Positions 42,972-50,952 of a DNA stretch of 64,000 nt are shown piece by piece. Position numbers and translations under genes: made by a program. Source of the DNA: Phycisphaerae bacterium (lineage in GTDB: Bacteria > Planctomycetota > Phycisphaerae > UBA1845); the NCBI GenBank assembly GCA_028289375.1, contig JANQQK010000079.1, forward strand, positions 1-64,000, read 5' to 3'. The notes under the pieces are model-generated. The model ran no database searches and was not told where the DNA came from. It saw only the letters and a program-made list of their open reading frames with translations. Every line of letters begins with the position of its first letter. Position 1 is the stretch's first letter.

Positions 42972-43277
42972 CTAGTAGAGTTCTTCCAACTTATCTGTAG
43001 TGCGTTGAGCACATATACACTCAATTCGAATGAAGCCATTGTCGCACGATTCGACAACAACGACAACGTCTTCATGGTGAATCAAGAATGGCTCAGCCAT
43101 GTCCTTCAATCGCTGCACCAGATCTTCCATTGGCAACGCACTCGTGAAGGCGTTGTTGCAGAGCTGGTGGAAAGTTGGGCGTTTTCGCATGGCATCCGCG
43201 ATTGCGCGGATACGCGCGGGCCTGTCGTCACTTTCGAAGAGCTCAACAAAAATGACCCTCTCGCGAAACGGACGCAT
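42972..43277 (-). CDS. Hypothetical small cytoplasmic protein
   Basis: 101 residues if started at ATG 43277 (MRPFRERVIFVELFESDDRP). In-frame ATGs at 43295 and further upstream exist, but a perfect minus-strand TATAAT at 43294-43299 would place the transcription start near 43287, leaving 43277 as the first usable ATG after a leader of about 10 nt. The protein has a short alpha/beta pattern with FHQLCNNAFTSALPMEDLVQRL and VVVVVESCDNGFIRIEC. No family recognised. Base composition is lower than the neighbours, which may indicate transfer. Confidence 0.5.
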   Translation of the reverse strand: MRPFRERVIFVELFESDDRPARIRAIADAMRKRPTFHQLCNNAFTSALPMEDLVQRLKDMAEPFLIHHEDVVVVVESCDNGFIRIECICAQRTTDKLEELY

Positions 43278-43385
43278 TTTGAAGTGATCGATCATTATAA
43301 TGTTTGTGCTGCATTTCGTATTGACGTCATTGTCCTGCCAGTACTGACACCCCAATGACGAGGAACGCTACTACGCCATTCGCGA

Positions 43386-44276
43386 TCACATGATAACCCG
43401 CTCCGCCGCTTCGCGGTACTTCGCGAGCGTATTAGTCACAACCTCATCCGGCAGTGTCGGCCCTGGCGGGGTCTTGTCCCACTTGCCAGCCGCCACGAGT
43501 GTTTCCAGGTAGTTCCGCACGTACTGCTTGTCGAAGCTCTGCTGATCCCGGCCCGGCTCGTAATCATCCGCCGGCCAAAACCGTGACGAATCCGGCGTCA
43601 GCACTTCGTCGATCAACAGAAACCCATCCCCATACCGACCCCACTCGAACTTCGTGTCGGCGATGATGATCCCGCGCTCCAACGCATATCTGGCAGCCCG
43701 CTTGTAGATATGAACGCTCGACTCCGCCAACGCCGCCATCGTGTCATCGCCGACGATGTCGCAGGCCTGATCGAACGTAATGTTCTCATCGTGCCCGACC
43801 GCAGCCTTGGTGGCCGGCGTGAAGATCGGCTCGGGCAGTTTTGCACACTGCTCCAATCCATCCGGCAACGGCACCCCGCACACCGACCCCGTCCGCTGAT
43901 AATCCTTCCACCCCGAACCAGCCAGATACCCGCGCACGACAAACTCGATCGGCACCACCTCGGTCCGCCGGCACCGCATCGTCCGCCCCGTCAGTTGCGA
44001 TTCATACCCACGCAGCTCCGCCGGCAGATCATCCCCCAGCACCTCGATCAGATGATGATCCACCTCATCAGCCAACCACCCGAACCAGAAGGCCGCGATG
44101 TCGGTCAGGAGCTTGCCCTTCCCCGGAATGGGCGTCGGCAGCACGACGTCAAACGCGCTGATCCGATCGGTGGCCACCAACAGCAAGTCATCGCCGAATT
44201 CATACACATCGCGCACCTTGCCACGCTTGACGCTCAGCCCCGGCAGCGACGTTTCGATTACAGTATTTTTCGGCAT
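43386..44276 (-). CDS. purC: Phosphoribosylaminoimidazole-succinocarboxamide synthase
   Basis: 296 residues from ATG 44276 (GGGGATTGG upstream); the frame is open for another 250 residues upstream but that part is antisense to the GH10-like gene. SAICAR synthetase landmarks: GKVRDVYEFGDDLLLVATDRISAFDV, RRTEVVPIEFVVRGYLAGSGW, the HDENITFDQA loop, IIIADTKFEWG and LIDEVLTPDSSRFW. It joins CAIR and Asp with ATP in purine synthesis. No other pur gene is near, which is common for purC. Length fits the longer bacterial/eukaryotic-like form. Confidence 0.95.
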   Translation of the reverse strand: MPKNTVIETSLPGLSVKRGKVRDVYEFGDDLLLVATDRISAFDVVLPTPIPGKGKLLTDIAAFWFGWLADEVDHHLIEVLGDDLPAELRGYESQLTGRTMRCRRTEVVPIEFVVRGYLAGSGWKDYQRTGSVCGVPLPDGLEQCAKLPEPIFTPATKAAVGHDENITFDQACDIVGDDTMAALAESSVHIYKRAARYALERGIIIADTKFEWGRYGDGFLLIDEVLTPDSSRFWPADDYEPGRDQQSFDKQYVRNYLETLVAAGKWDKTPPGPTLPDEVVTNTLAKYREAAERVIM

Positions 44277-44490
44277 TTCAAACCAATCCCCAGGTTTTGT
44301 CGTCAGCATCCCCGCCAGCCGATCCATCAAAACCGAACCCGCCGCGACCGGCAAGCCTCGACGGTCGCCCCCTGATTCGCCATAATGACCAACAGGACGC
44401 GTCGCCGCGGTCTGATCACGACCTGCCCCGGTGCTGATGGGGTATATGGCGGCGCAGCAAACAAACGCGTACGAATAACAAAGGCGATCC

Positions 44491-45966
44491 GTGCTCCGCT
44501 TTCGACTGCCAGATCCCAACAACAGGCCCGACGACACCGGCCAAGCCAGCGCGTTCATGTTCGGCAGCGACGGCGTGCCGATCCGCGCCGACTTCCGCTG
44601 GGAGGACGATCTGCTGATCTGCAGCAAACGCGTCGCAGGACCGGCGGGTCTGGCCATCTTGTGGGACGTCCCCGGCGTCGGGCGATTCCTGCTCGAAACG
44701 ACGCGCCTGCTCGAACGCGATGAGCCGTACATCCTGCCGGTCGAGCTCGCCCGTGGCCATCTGATGCGCGTCCAGCACAAGCGCGAGGAATGGGGCATGT
44801 TCGACATCGCCGAGATAGACCATCTCAACAGCGACATTGAGTCGGCCGCCAATACGCTTGTGAAAGCACTGCAAGCCGGCACCGACAAAGACGCCGCCCG
44901 CATCGGCACCGAAGCACTCGCAAAGGCCGTCCTCGTCGGCGAGAACTTCAGCCGATTCCATGCCGACGTCCTGCTCGACCGCCGCATCCAGACAGCCGGC
45001 TTCAGTCCGCACGTCGTCGGTTGCCAGATCAACCTCGCCAGCAACCCGCAAACCTGCGGACCACCCGTGGCTGACGCCTTCGACTACGCAGCCGTTCCGA
45101 TGCGGTGGAAGGACATCGAACCGACCGAGGGCAAGTTCAACTGGAAGCCGATCGACGCATGGATCGAATGGCTTTCCAAGAAACAGGTGCCGCTCAAGGG
45201 ATCGCAGGTGCTCTGTTTCCAGGAACATGGTTTCCCCGACTGGCTGAAAATCTGGGAACATGATTTTGAGACCGTGCGGACCCTCGCAGCCGATCACGTT
45301 CGCCGCGTCGTCAAGCGCTATGCCAAGATCATCAACGTCTGGGACGTGGCCGCCGGATTGCACGCTCCGGTCGATTTCGGTTTCAGTTTCGAACAGTTGA
45401 TGGAATTGACGCGCATCGCCACGAACATCACACGGCAGGTTGTGCCGCGCAGCGTCGTGACCATCGAAATCATCATGCCGTGGGGTGAATACTACGCCCG
45501 CAACCAGCGGTCCATCCCGCCGATGCTCTACGCCGACATGGCGATCCAAAGCGGCATCAACGTTGACGGCATCGGGTTGCAGCTCCGCTTCGGTCCGAAC
45601 ATGGATGGGCTGTTCGTGCGCGATCTCTTCCAGGTGTCGGCCATGATCGAACGCTTCGGCAACCTCGGCAAACCGCTGCACATCACGGCTGTTCAGGTGC
45701 CGTCCAAGGTGGACAACGGCAACGCTGCCGGTGGGCAATGGCGCGACGCGTGGTCGGAGAGTTGTCAATCCGAATGGGTCGACCGCTTCTACCGCCTCGC
45801 CCTGAGCAAACCCTTTGTCGACACCGTCACTTGGCATGATCTCACCGATGCGACCGCCACGACCATCCCGCACGGCGGACTGCTCAAAGCCGACCTCACC
45901 CCTAAACCCGCCTATCAGAAAATCGTGAATCTGCGTCGCGAAATCCGCAGCGATGCAACAGCCTGA
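44491..45966 (+). CDS. GH10-like protein lacking both catalytic Glu (likely pseudoenzyme)
   Basis: 491 residues, GTG 44491 after AAAGGCGATCC. Residues 1-170 form an unassigned domain. Residues about 175-480 follow glycoside hydrolase family 10: FDYAAVPMRWKDIEPTEGKF, LKGSQVLCFQEHGFPDWL, INVWDVAAG, KPLHITAVQVPS, VTWHDLTDA. In active GH10 xylanases the acid/base Glu ends WDVVNE and the nucleophile Glu is in ITE; here these are G289 and A400. The fold is kept but the catalytic pair is gone. No signal peptide, so probably cytoplasmic, also unlike secreted xylanases. The next gene overlaps by 14 nt. It may bind a carbohydrate or act by another mechanism. Confidence 0.8.
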   Translation: MLRFRLPDPNNRPDDTGQASAFMFGSDGVPIRADFRWEDDLLICSKRVAGPAGLAILWDVPGVGRFLLETTRLLERDEPYILPVELARGHLMRVQHKREEWGMFDIAEIDHLNSDIESAANTLVKALQAGTDKDAARIGTEALAKAVLVGENFSRFHADVLLDRRIQTAGFSPHVVGCQINLASNPQTCGPPVADAFDYAAVPMRWKDIEPTEGKFNWKPIDAWIEWLSKKQVPLKGSQVLCFQEHGFPDWLKIWEHDFETVRTLAADHVRRVVKRYAKIINVWDVAAGLHAPVDFGFSFEQLMELTRIATNITRQVVPRSVVTIEIIMPWGEYYARNQRSIPPMLYADMAIQSGINVDGIGLQLRFGPNMDGLFVRDLFQVSAMIERFGNLGKPLHITAVQVPSKVDNGNAAGGQWRDAWSESCQSEWVDRFYRLALSKPFVDTVTWHDLTDATATTIPHGGLLKADLTPKPAYQKIVNLRREIRSDATA

Positions 45967-46360
45967 ATCCCGGTCGAATTCGCAACGTCGGCGCGATGTG
46001 CTGCTCGTGACGCTCCTGGTCTCCGGTATTGTCGCGGTCCTGTTAATGCGGCTGGACATGATGAAGTGGCCTGATGAGCAGGTCGCGCGGGCGCGGCGTG
46101 CGTCGCTGATCAACACGCTCGATCCGAACGTCGCCACCGCCGAGGCGATGACCATCATCTCAGGGATCGGTCCTGCCAAGGCCAAGGCGATCGTCGACCA
46201 TCGCGATGCGGTGCGCGAAGTGCATGGTGACGGTGTTGTGGTCTTCAAACGCGCAGAGGACTTGCAGGCGGTCCATGGAATCGGCCCACGTACGGTCGAG
46301 AAGCTGCGGCGATGGTTTCACTTTGCGGCGTCCCCGTCGTCCGATGCGACCAGCAACTGA
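45953..46360 (+). CDS. ComEA-like helix-hairpin-helix membrane protein
   Basis: 135 residues, ATG 45953, overlapping the GH10-like gene by 14 nt. A basic start is followed by one TM helix (VLLVTLLVSGIVAVLLMRL) and an external domain with two helix-hairpin-helix motifs: ISGIGPAKAKAIVDHR and VHGIGPRTVEKLRRWF. HhH pairs of this type bind DNA non-specifically, as in ComEA competence receptors. The INTLDPNVATAEAM segment replaces the usual N-A-A-x-x-x-x-L motif before the first HhH. No other competence gene is adjacent. The 3' end overlaps the convergent sigma-like gene by 43 nt. Confidence 0.82.
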   Translation: MQQPESRSNSQRRRDVLLVTLLVSGIVAVLLMRLDMMKWPDEQVARARRASLINTLDPNVATAEAMTIISGIGPAKAKAIVDHRDAVREVHGDGVVVFKRAEDLQAVHGIGPRTVEKLRRWFHFAASPSSDATSN

Positions 46361-47289
46361 CGCTGCTGATCGGTCGGCAACGACGTGAAGGTCATCGTGG
46401 CCCATGCCTTGACGTCTGCGCATTTCGCTTCGATGAGTCGCGTTACGAGCCAAGCCCGCTGCCGCTCGGATGCGTCGTCCCAAACGGCGTCGAACGTGTC
46501 AGATTGATTCATGTTCACCGTTCGCTGCCTGACGACGGTTTCCCATCCGTCCGGTTGCGTGCGTGCGTCGTGACGCAAGCGCGCAAGGGTCACATCGCAC
46601 TTCAGTTGCGTTCGCACGCGTTGCAGCAATCGCTTTTCGACGTACGCAAGGGACGCGTAGGACCGTGATGCCTCGCGCGAGATGCGGCGCAGCGGCGTCC
46701 GACACTCCTCGCGCGGAACGCGCAAGCGCTCCTCGACCAATCGGCGCACCACGCGCTCGGATGGCGCTCGGCCTTTGACGTCATGCGCTTCGGCACGTGC
46801 GGCTTGGTCAACCGCTTCATCGATCGTGTGTCGCAGCCGTTCGCCAAGTGTGACCTGGTCCGGCTTGACATGGGGGTGACGTGGTGCGTGGCGGTCCGGC
46901 AGGCGGTCCTCCTTGTCGAGTGAAACGATCCGCCGACGCGGAGCGGCGTCCTGCTCATTGCGACCCGGCGCTTCCGGCGTGCGTACCGTTTCAAACGCGC
47001 GACGCAGTCCGCGATGGATGGCCTGTTGAATCCGCAGCCGCGCATAGGCCGGGAATGCAATCCCGGATGCCGGATCGAACGACCGGGCTGCCTGCATCAG
47101 CCCGAGGCAGCCTTCCTGAAACAGGTCGTCCCATTCGCGCTCGCGTGACGGATGCTTCAATCCGCGAACATGGCGACGCAGATGGTGTCCGATGAGACCG
47201 AGGTTGTCGGCCACCAGTTTGCGCTGTCGCGCATCAAGTCCAGGTTGATCATCTGGTCGCTGCACCGGATATGGCGTCCCCTGCTTCAT
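46318..47289 (-). CDS. Sigma70 region 2-like protein without recognisable region 4
   Basis: 323 residues from ATG 47289. Residues about 20-105 are a sigma region 2: LVADNLGLIGHHLRRHVRG, WDDLFQEGCLGLMQAARSFDP (core-binding 2.2) and FPAYARLRIQQAIHRGLRRA (2.3/2.4). After this the protein is very rich in Arg, His and Asp, with no helix-turn-helix region 4 that I can find, so -35 recognition is doubtful. It may be an accessory or degenerate sigma factor. Likely promoter at 47311-47339. It overlaps the convergent ComEA-like gene at its 3' end. Confidence 0.7.
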   Translation of the reverse strand: MKQGTPYPVQRPDDQPGLDARQRKLVADNLGLIGHHLRRHVRGLKHPSREREWDDLFQEGCLGLMQAARSFDPASGIAFPAYARLRIQQAIHRGLRRAFETVRTPEAPGRNEQDAAPRRRIVSLDKEDRLPDRHAPRHPHVKPDQVTLGERLRHTIDEAVDQAARAEAHDVKGRAPSERVVRRLVEERLRVPREECRTPLRRISREASRSYASLAYVEKRLLQRVRTQLKCDVTLARLRHDARTQPDGWETVVRQRTVNMNQSDTFDAVWDDASERQRAWLVTRLIEAKCADVKAWATMTFTSLPTDQQRQLLVASDDGDAAK

Positions 47290-47310
47290 GGCCCCCCGAC
47301 CACGCAAGGA

Positions 47311-47339
47311 AACCTAACATATACCAAACGCAAAGTCAA
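47311..47339 (-). promoter_or_regulatory. Possible promoter of the sigma-like gene
   Basis: Minus strand TTGACT (47339-47334), 17-bp spacer, TAGGTT (47316-47311). Good -35, weak -10. Confidence 0.45.
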
Positions 47340-47395
47340 GCATTGGATTGTCCGACAATTTGGTGGTTCATCGCAAACACAATTCCGGCCACCGC

Positions 47396-48190
47396 TTAGG
47401 CCGACAGATTCTTGGCAAGGGTATCGAGGGATTCGACAAAACCCGCGGGCACAATATCTTGGGCGACGCGCATCGACGGCTCAAACGGGGTCAGGACGAT
47501 CGAGCCACTGAACACACCGTCCACGTCATGGTCAGCCGTCCGCGCCCGCGATTCCCAGAACCCGGCGTATTGATAGCTGGTCTGACCATCGACGCCTTCG
47601 GTCAAGTCGTATCGAAGCGGAATCTGATCGAACGACGGCGGGAGCATGCGGGCGCCGACTGGGGCTTGTCCCGATTCGACGCGTGGCAGATTGACGTTCC
47701 ACAGTCGCACCGGTGGCGCGTCGTCAGCCAACAGTTCTTGGAGGATGGCGCGTGCGCGAAGGGTGGTCGCGTTCCAATCGTTGGGTTGGTTGAAATAGAA
47801 GAACTGCGATATCGCGATGGCGGGGACGCCGGTGAAGACGGCATCGCGTGCAGCCGCGAACGTGCCGGAAGTCGCCAGATCCACCCAGCCGACGTTGGCG
47901 CCGAAGTTGACGCCGCTGATCACGCGGTCGACGGGTTCGGTGATCAGCGTGGTGAGTGCCAAGCGCACGCAGTCAACGGGTGTCCCCTCGACGGCGTAGC
48001 AGGAGCCGAACTGTTCGTGTTGCCGACGGTGCACGCGGATGGGGCGGTCATAGCTGGCGGTGTGCCCGGTACGTGATTGTTCGGACGCTGGCGCGACGAC
48101 CGATAGCGTGTGTTCGCCGCGCAATGATTCGTGCAGGGCCGCTAATCCCGCCGCGTCGATGCCGTCATCGTTGGTGAGCAATAGGTGCAT
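47396..48190 (-). CDS. surE: 5'/3'-nucleotidase SurE
   Basis: 264 residues from ATG 48190 (GGGGCTGATA upstream). SurE landmarks: LLLTNDDGIDAAGL (metal-binding Asp pair at residues about 8-9), VVAPASEQSRTGHT, RVISGVNFGANVG with the Ser/Asn metal ligands, and YSGTFAAARDAV-like SGTFAAARDAVFTGVPAIA. It dephosphorylates nucleoside 5'- or 3'-monophosphates and is linked to stationary-phase survival. Its gene is divergent from a small hypothetical gene and not close to pcm or rpoS, its usual partners in proteobacteria. Confidence 0.95.
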   Translation of the reverse strand: MHLLLTNDDGIDAAGLAALHESLRGEHTLSVVAPASEQSRTGHTASYDRPIRVHRRQHEQFGSCYAVEGTPVDCVRLALTTLITEPVDRVISGVNFGANVGWVDLATSGTFAAARDAVFTGVPAIAISQFFYFNQPNDWNATTLRARAILQELLADDAPPVRLWNVNLPRVESGQAPVGARMLPPSFDQIPLRYDLTEGVDGQTSYQYAGFWESRARTADHDVDGVFSGSIVLTPFEPSMRVAQDIVPAGFVESLDTLAKNLSA

Positions 48191-48319
48191 TATCAGCCCC
48201 GTTGAATGGACCTTGCGGCGATCATGTTGCCGCGTTCCCGACCCGATGAGCGGATGGTACGGTGTCGCCATGTTCGGTCAAAGGGGTCGGCGACATGGAT
48301 TCACGTGGGCCTTGGGGAC

Positions 48320-48559
48320 ATGGCAATGATGGTGTGCGACGAGCGGGTCACAGAACAGCTTGCATCACTCGGTTCGCAGGCAGATGACATCCACCAGTGG
48401 GCCATTCGACTGAACGCCGAATCCCTCGATCAGGAGCGCCGCCATGAGACACGCAGTCGACTGCTGGCCGAACTTGTCCGCAATCTGCAGACCTCCGTCG
48501 ACGAAGCCATCGCGCTCACGAATGCCCCTGCACCCGCAACGCGTGATTGTATGGATTAA
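48320..48559 (+). CDS. Small helical hypothetical protein
   Basis: 79 residues if started at ATG 48320, which has TTGGGGAC upstream. Nearly all predicted helix with a heptad-like pattern (VTEQLASLGSQADDIHQWAIRLN, then LLAELVRNLQTSVDEAIAL), so perhaps a small coiled-coil protein. No TM or signal. The 3' end overlaps the convergent FabZ-like gene by 4 bases. I recognise no family, and the frame could be open further upstream to 48206. Confidence 0.5.
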   Translation: MAMMVCDERVTEQLASLGSQADDIHQWAIRLNAESLDQERRHETRSRLLAELVRNLQTSVDEAIALTNAPAPATRDCMD

Positions 48560-49035
48560 GCAATCAGAAGACCGGTGACGGTGGCCTCAAACACGAGCGT
48601 CCCGTCGACCACGCCCTGGCAGCGACAGATGATCCGCCGGGCACGGGCCTCAAGTCGGTTAGCAAGAATCCAAAACCGGCACGTCGGTTCAACCGTCCGG
48701 CGGAACTTGCAGTCGTCCACCCCACCGTAGCCAACAAACCCCTTGAACGATGGGTCGTGGTAACGCTCCATAAATGCAGCCAACTGCGCGGCGGATTCGA
48801 GCATGAGTACGCCGGGGTAGATCGGTTTGCCGGGGATGTGGCCTCTGCACCACCATTGATCCGGCGCGATGTCGCGATAGGCGATCGCCTGACCCGCATC
48901 ATGATCCAGATGGGTGATGGCGTCGATGAGTCGGAATTCGTGCTGTTGGGGCAGGCGGCTGTAGACCGCCTCATGATCGTGGACAATGCGCTCGTCGGTG
49001 AGCAGGTCTTCCGGGAATAGCAGGTTGCTGGGCAT
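48556..49035 (-). CDS. FabZ/FabA-type hotdog 3-hydroxyacyl-[ACP] dehydratase
   Basis: 159 residues from ATG 49035. Single hotdog domain with the FabZ active-site pattern GHIPGKPIYPGVLMLESAAQLAAF: catalytic His in GHIPGKP and Glu in LESAAQ. The N-terminal RLPQQHEFRLIDAITHLD corresponds to the usual LPHRYPFLLVDRV segment. It dehydrates 3-hydroxyacyl-ACP in fatty acid or a related lipid synthesis. As no fabD/fabG/acpP gene is near, it may serve a special lipid rather than the main pathway. Spelling of active-site loops is closer to FabZ than FabA. Confidence 0.85.
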   Translation of the reverse strand: MPSNLLFPEDLLTDERIVHDHEAVYSRLPQQHEFRLIDAITHLDHDAGQAIAYRDIAPDQWWCRGHIPGKPIYPGVLMLESAAQLAAFMERYHDPSFKGFVGYGGVDDCKFRRTVEPTCRFWILANRLEARARRIICRCQGVVDGTLVFEATVTGLLIA

Positions 49036-49223
49036 CTTGGGGGTTATCCTGGATGTCGTGATCTCATCGGAGCATGCACGCTTGGCCAATGTCTTCGGGA
49101 AACTGCGGTCTCAGGCCTGGGATGCGGGCGGAATCGCAGGGGGGAGAGGGGCGTGGGGCGACAGAACCCCCGTGCCTCGGCCATCGAGGATACCGTGATC
49201 TCAAGCCGGCTTTCAGGCGGCGA

Positions 49224-49409
49224 TCAGAGCTGTGACGGCTCGGACCGCACCTCAAGAACGCGCTTCCGCAATTCCTGAGCGGAGGCTTTGATGTCCTGCA
49301 TCGCCTTGCGGACGCGCGTGCCTGCGGCTTTGTTGCCTCCGGCGGCTTTGGCGACGTCCTCAGCGGCGGACTCAACGAGTTGTTTGAGACGATCGTATTC
49401 TTCCATCAT
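49224..49409 (-). CDS. Small histone H1/Hc1-like protein
   Basis: 61 residues. ATG 49409 has GGGAGG with 7-nt spacing. The sequence YDRLKQLVESAAEDVAKAA then GGNKAAGTRVRKAMQDIKA and LRKRVLEVRSE closely follows the N-terminal domain of Chlamydia Hc1, where EKGNKAAAQRVR is conserved. Hc1-like proteins bind and compact DNA. The Lys-rich tail of chlamydial Hc1 is missing, so this is the globular helical part alone, as in several planctomycete relatives. Likely a nucleoid-associated protein. Confidence 0.8.
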   Translation of the reverse strand: MMEEYDRLKQLVESAAEDVAKAAGGNKAAGTRVRKAMQDIKASAQELRKRVLEVRSEPSQL

Positions 49410-49714
49410 TCGAATGCCTCCCGGGCATGTGTCGTCGTGGTCATCACTCCCAGCCGGAGTCTATCACTGCTTTTATCGGTCGGCAAAGCAAAATCGCCAC
49501 GCAAAACAAAATTTGAAGCTATGCTGGATCGGCGATTTTGGTATCCATACGCCCTTAAAGCGTGGCCGTATGCAATCTAAGTCTATGAATAAGAGATGTT
49601 TACATCGCCTTGGTCCGTACTGTGGCGTCTGTCGCCCAAGTATCGTCAAGGGGCTTCGCGGCCACGTCCGATATTTTCGTGTTGCTTGAATTCTGCACGA
49701 AAGTCGAGGCTGCC
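49410..49714. other. 305-bp divergent gap with a possible hairpin
   Basis: Contains an inverted repeat AAAATCGCC (49490-49498) / GGCGATTTT (49531-49539) and a second small one CATACG (49546-49551) / CGTATG (49567-49572). AT-richer than its surroundings. No gene seen. Could be a regulatory region of the Hc1-like gene or of the TPR gene. Confidence 0.4.
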
Positions 49715-50950
49715 ATGTCACCGATCCGCCCCACGCGTTGTTTGTCCCACGTCATTGTGACCCTTATCCTTGGCGTCTTTGCGTCCGTCGCTGTCTCGCA
49801 GGAGACGGAAACGCTGGCCGTTCGGTCGTTTGAGATCGGGTTTGATGTGGTCGACGCTCGCGCGGACGACACGGTCACCCTTTGGTACACCCATGACGAC
49901 GGTAACACCTGGGCGAAATGGAAAACCGTGGCAGCCGAGGCTGGCGGCATCAGTTTTGACGCCGCGCATGATGGATCATACGGATTCCGGCTCGCCATCA
50001 ACGGCTCGAACGGCGTGGAACCTCTCGAGACCTTCTGGACGTGGGTGGATGGTGAGCCGCCGGTACTCCAACTGCATCCGTTGAATCTGGAGCATGGCGC
50101 GGGGATTCAGCCGGTGGTGCTCGTGCGTTGGACCGCGGTGGATGCGGGCTTGGCGCGACGACCGGTGTCGCTGGCGTATCGTGTCGGCGTCAAAGGACAA
50201 TGGCATGGTATTGAGGATGGCGTGGCCAACACCGGTTCCTATGACTGGCGGTTGCCCGAGGGCGTCTCCGGGGATGTTGCGATCCGGGTTCGGTGCGTCG
50301 ATCGGGCGGGTCATGCTGCGTCTGCGGTGGGGACGTCTTCGGTGCCGAGTCGCAACGTTGAGGATATCGAGTCATTCGGTTCGCTGCCGCGGAATGTCAA
50401 GGCGTTTGTAGGTCAGGATCTGCCTCAGGAACGCGGCGTGCGGGAGGCTGACCGCGAGCGGGCAGACAAGTTGTTCGACAAGGCTCAGCAGCATGTTGCA
50501 CGAACGGAGTATCGTTTGGCGGCGTCACGTTTGCGGGATGTGTTGGCGATTGATCCGCAGCGGGTGGATGCGCTTGTGACGCTTGGTGGGGTTCTGTACG
50601 CTCAGGGGCTGAAGGACGAGGCGCTGGAGTCGTATGGATTGGCGCTGAGTCAACGTCCAAACTCTTACGAGGCGCTGGAAGGGTCGGCGTTGGTGCACCT
50701 GGGTGAGAAACGGTTCGGTGCAGCCGTGCAGCAACTATCGCAGATTGTGCGGAACGATCCGAACCATGCACAGACGTGGCTGCATCTGGGAGACGTGGCC
50801 ATCTATCAGGGGGATGAGATTCTGGCGCGGGAACATTACAAGCGCGTTCTCGGGATTCCGACGGCGTCGTCGGAGTTGACGACGCAGGCACGATCGCGGC
50901 TTCAGAATCTGAGGCGATTGGCGACGGATTTTCGACAAACGGATCGGTGA
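49715..50950 (+). CDS. Secreted protein with beta-sandwich domains and C-terminal TPRs
   Basis: 411 residues from ATG 49715 (GAGG upstream). Signal peptide with VIVTLILGVFASVAVSQ. Residues about 25-215 hold two immunoglobulin-like beta-sandwich domains (TVTLWYTHDDGNTWAKWKT; VSLAYRVGVKGQW). Residues about 245-405 form tetratricopeptide repeats (KLFDKAQQHVARTEYRLAASRL; GLKDEALESYGLALSQRPNS; AQTWLHLGDVAIYQGDEI). TPRs mediate protein-protein contacts; the export signal puts it in the periplasm or at the surface. Its stop overlaps the GTG preceding holA, so the two genes are coupled. Confidence 0.8.
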   Translation: MSPIRPTRCLSHVIVTLILGVFASVAVSQETETLAVRSFEIGFDVVDARADDTVTLWYTHDDGNTWAKWKTVAAEAGGISFDAAHDGSYGFRLAINGSNGVEPLETFWTWVDGEPPVLQLHPLNLEHGAGIQPVVLVRWTAVDAGLARRPVSLAYRVGVKGQWHGIEDGVANTGSYDWRLPEGVSGDVAIRVRCVDRAGHAASAVGTSSVPSRNVEDIESFGSLPRNVKAFVGQDLPQERGVREADRERADKLFDKAQQHVARTEYRLAASRLRDVLAIDPQRVDALVTLGGVLYAQGLKDEALESYGLALSQRPNSYEALEGSALVHLGEKRFGAAVQQLSQIVRNDPNHAQTWLHLGDVAIYQGDEILAREHYKRVLGIPTASSELTTQARSRLQNLRRLATDFRQTDR

Positions 50951-50952
50951 TC

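Noticed and set aside
44277-45044. Upstream extension of purC to 552 codons
   Set aside because: It is antisense to the GH10-like gene, and PurC homologues start at the chosen position.
44416-46248. A 610-codon antisense frame across the GH10-like gene
   Set aside because: Sense gene keeps GH10 landmarks; the antisense product has none.
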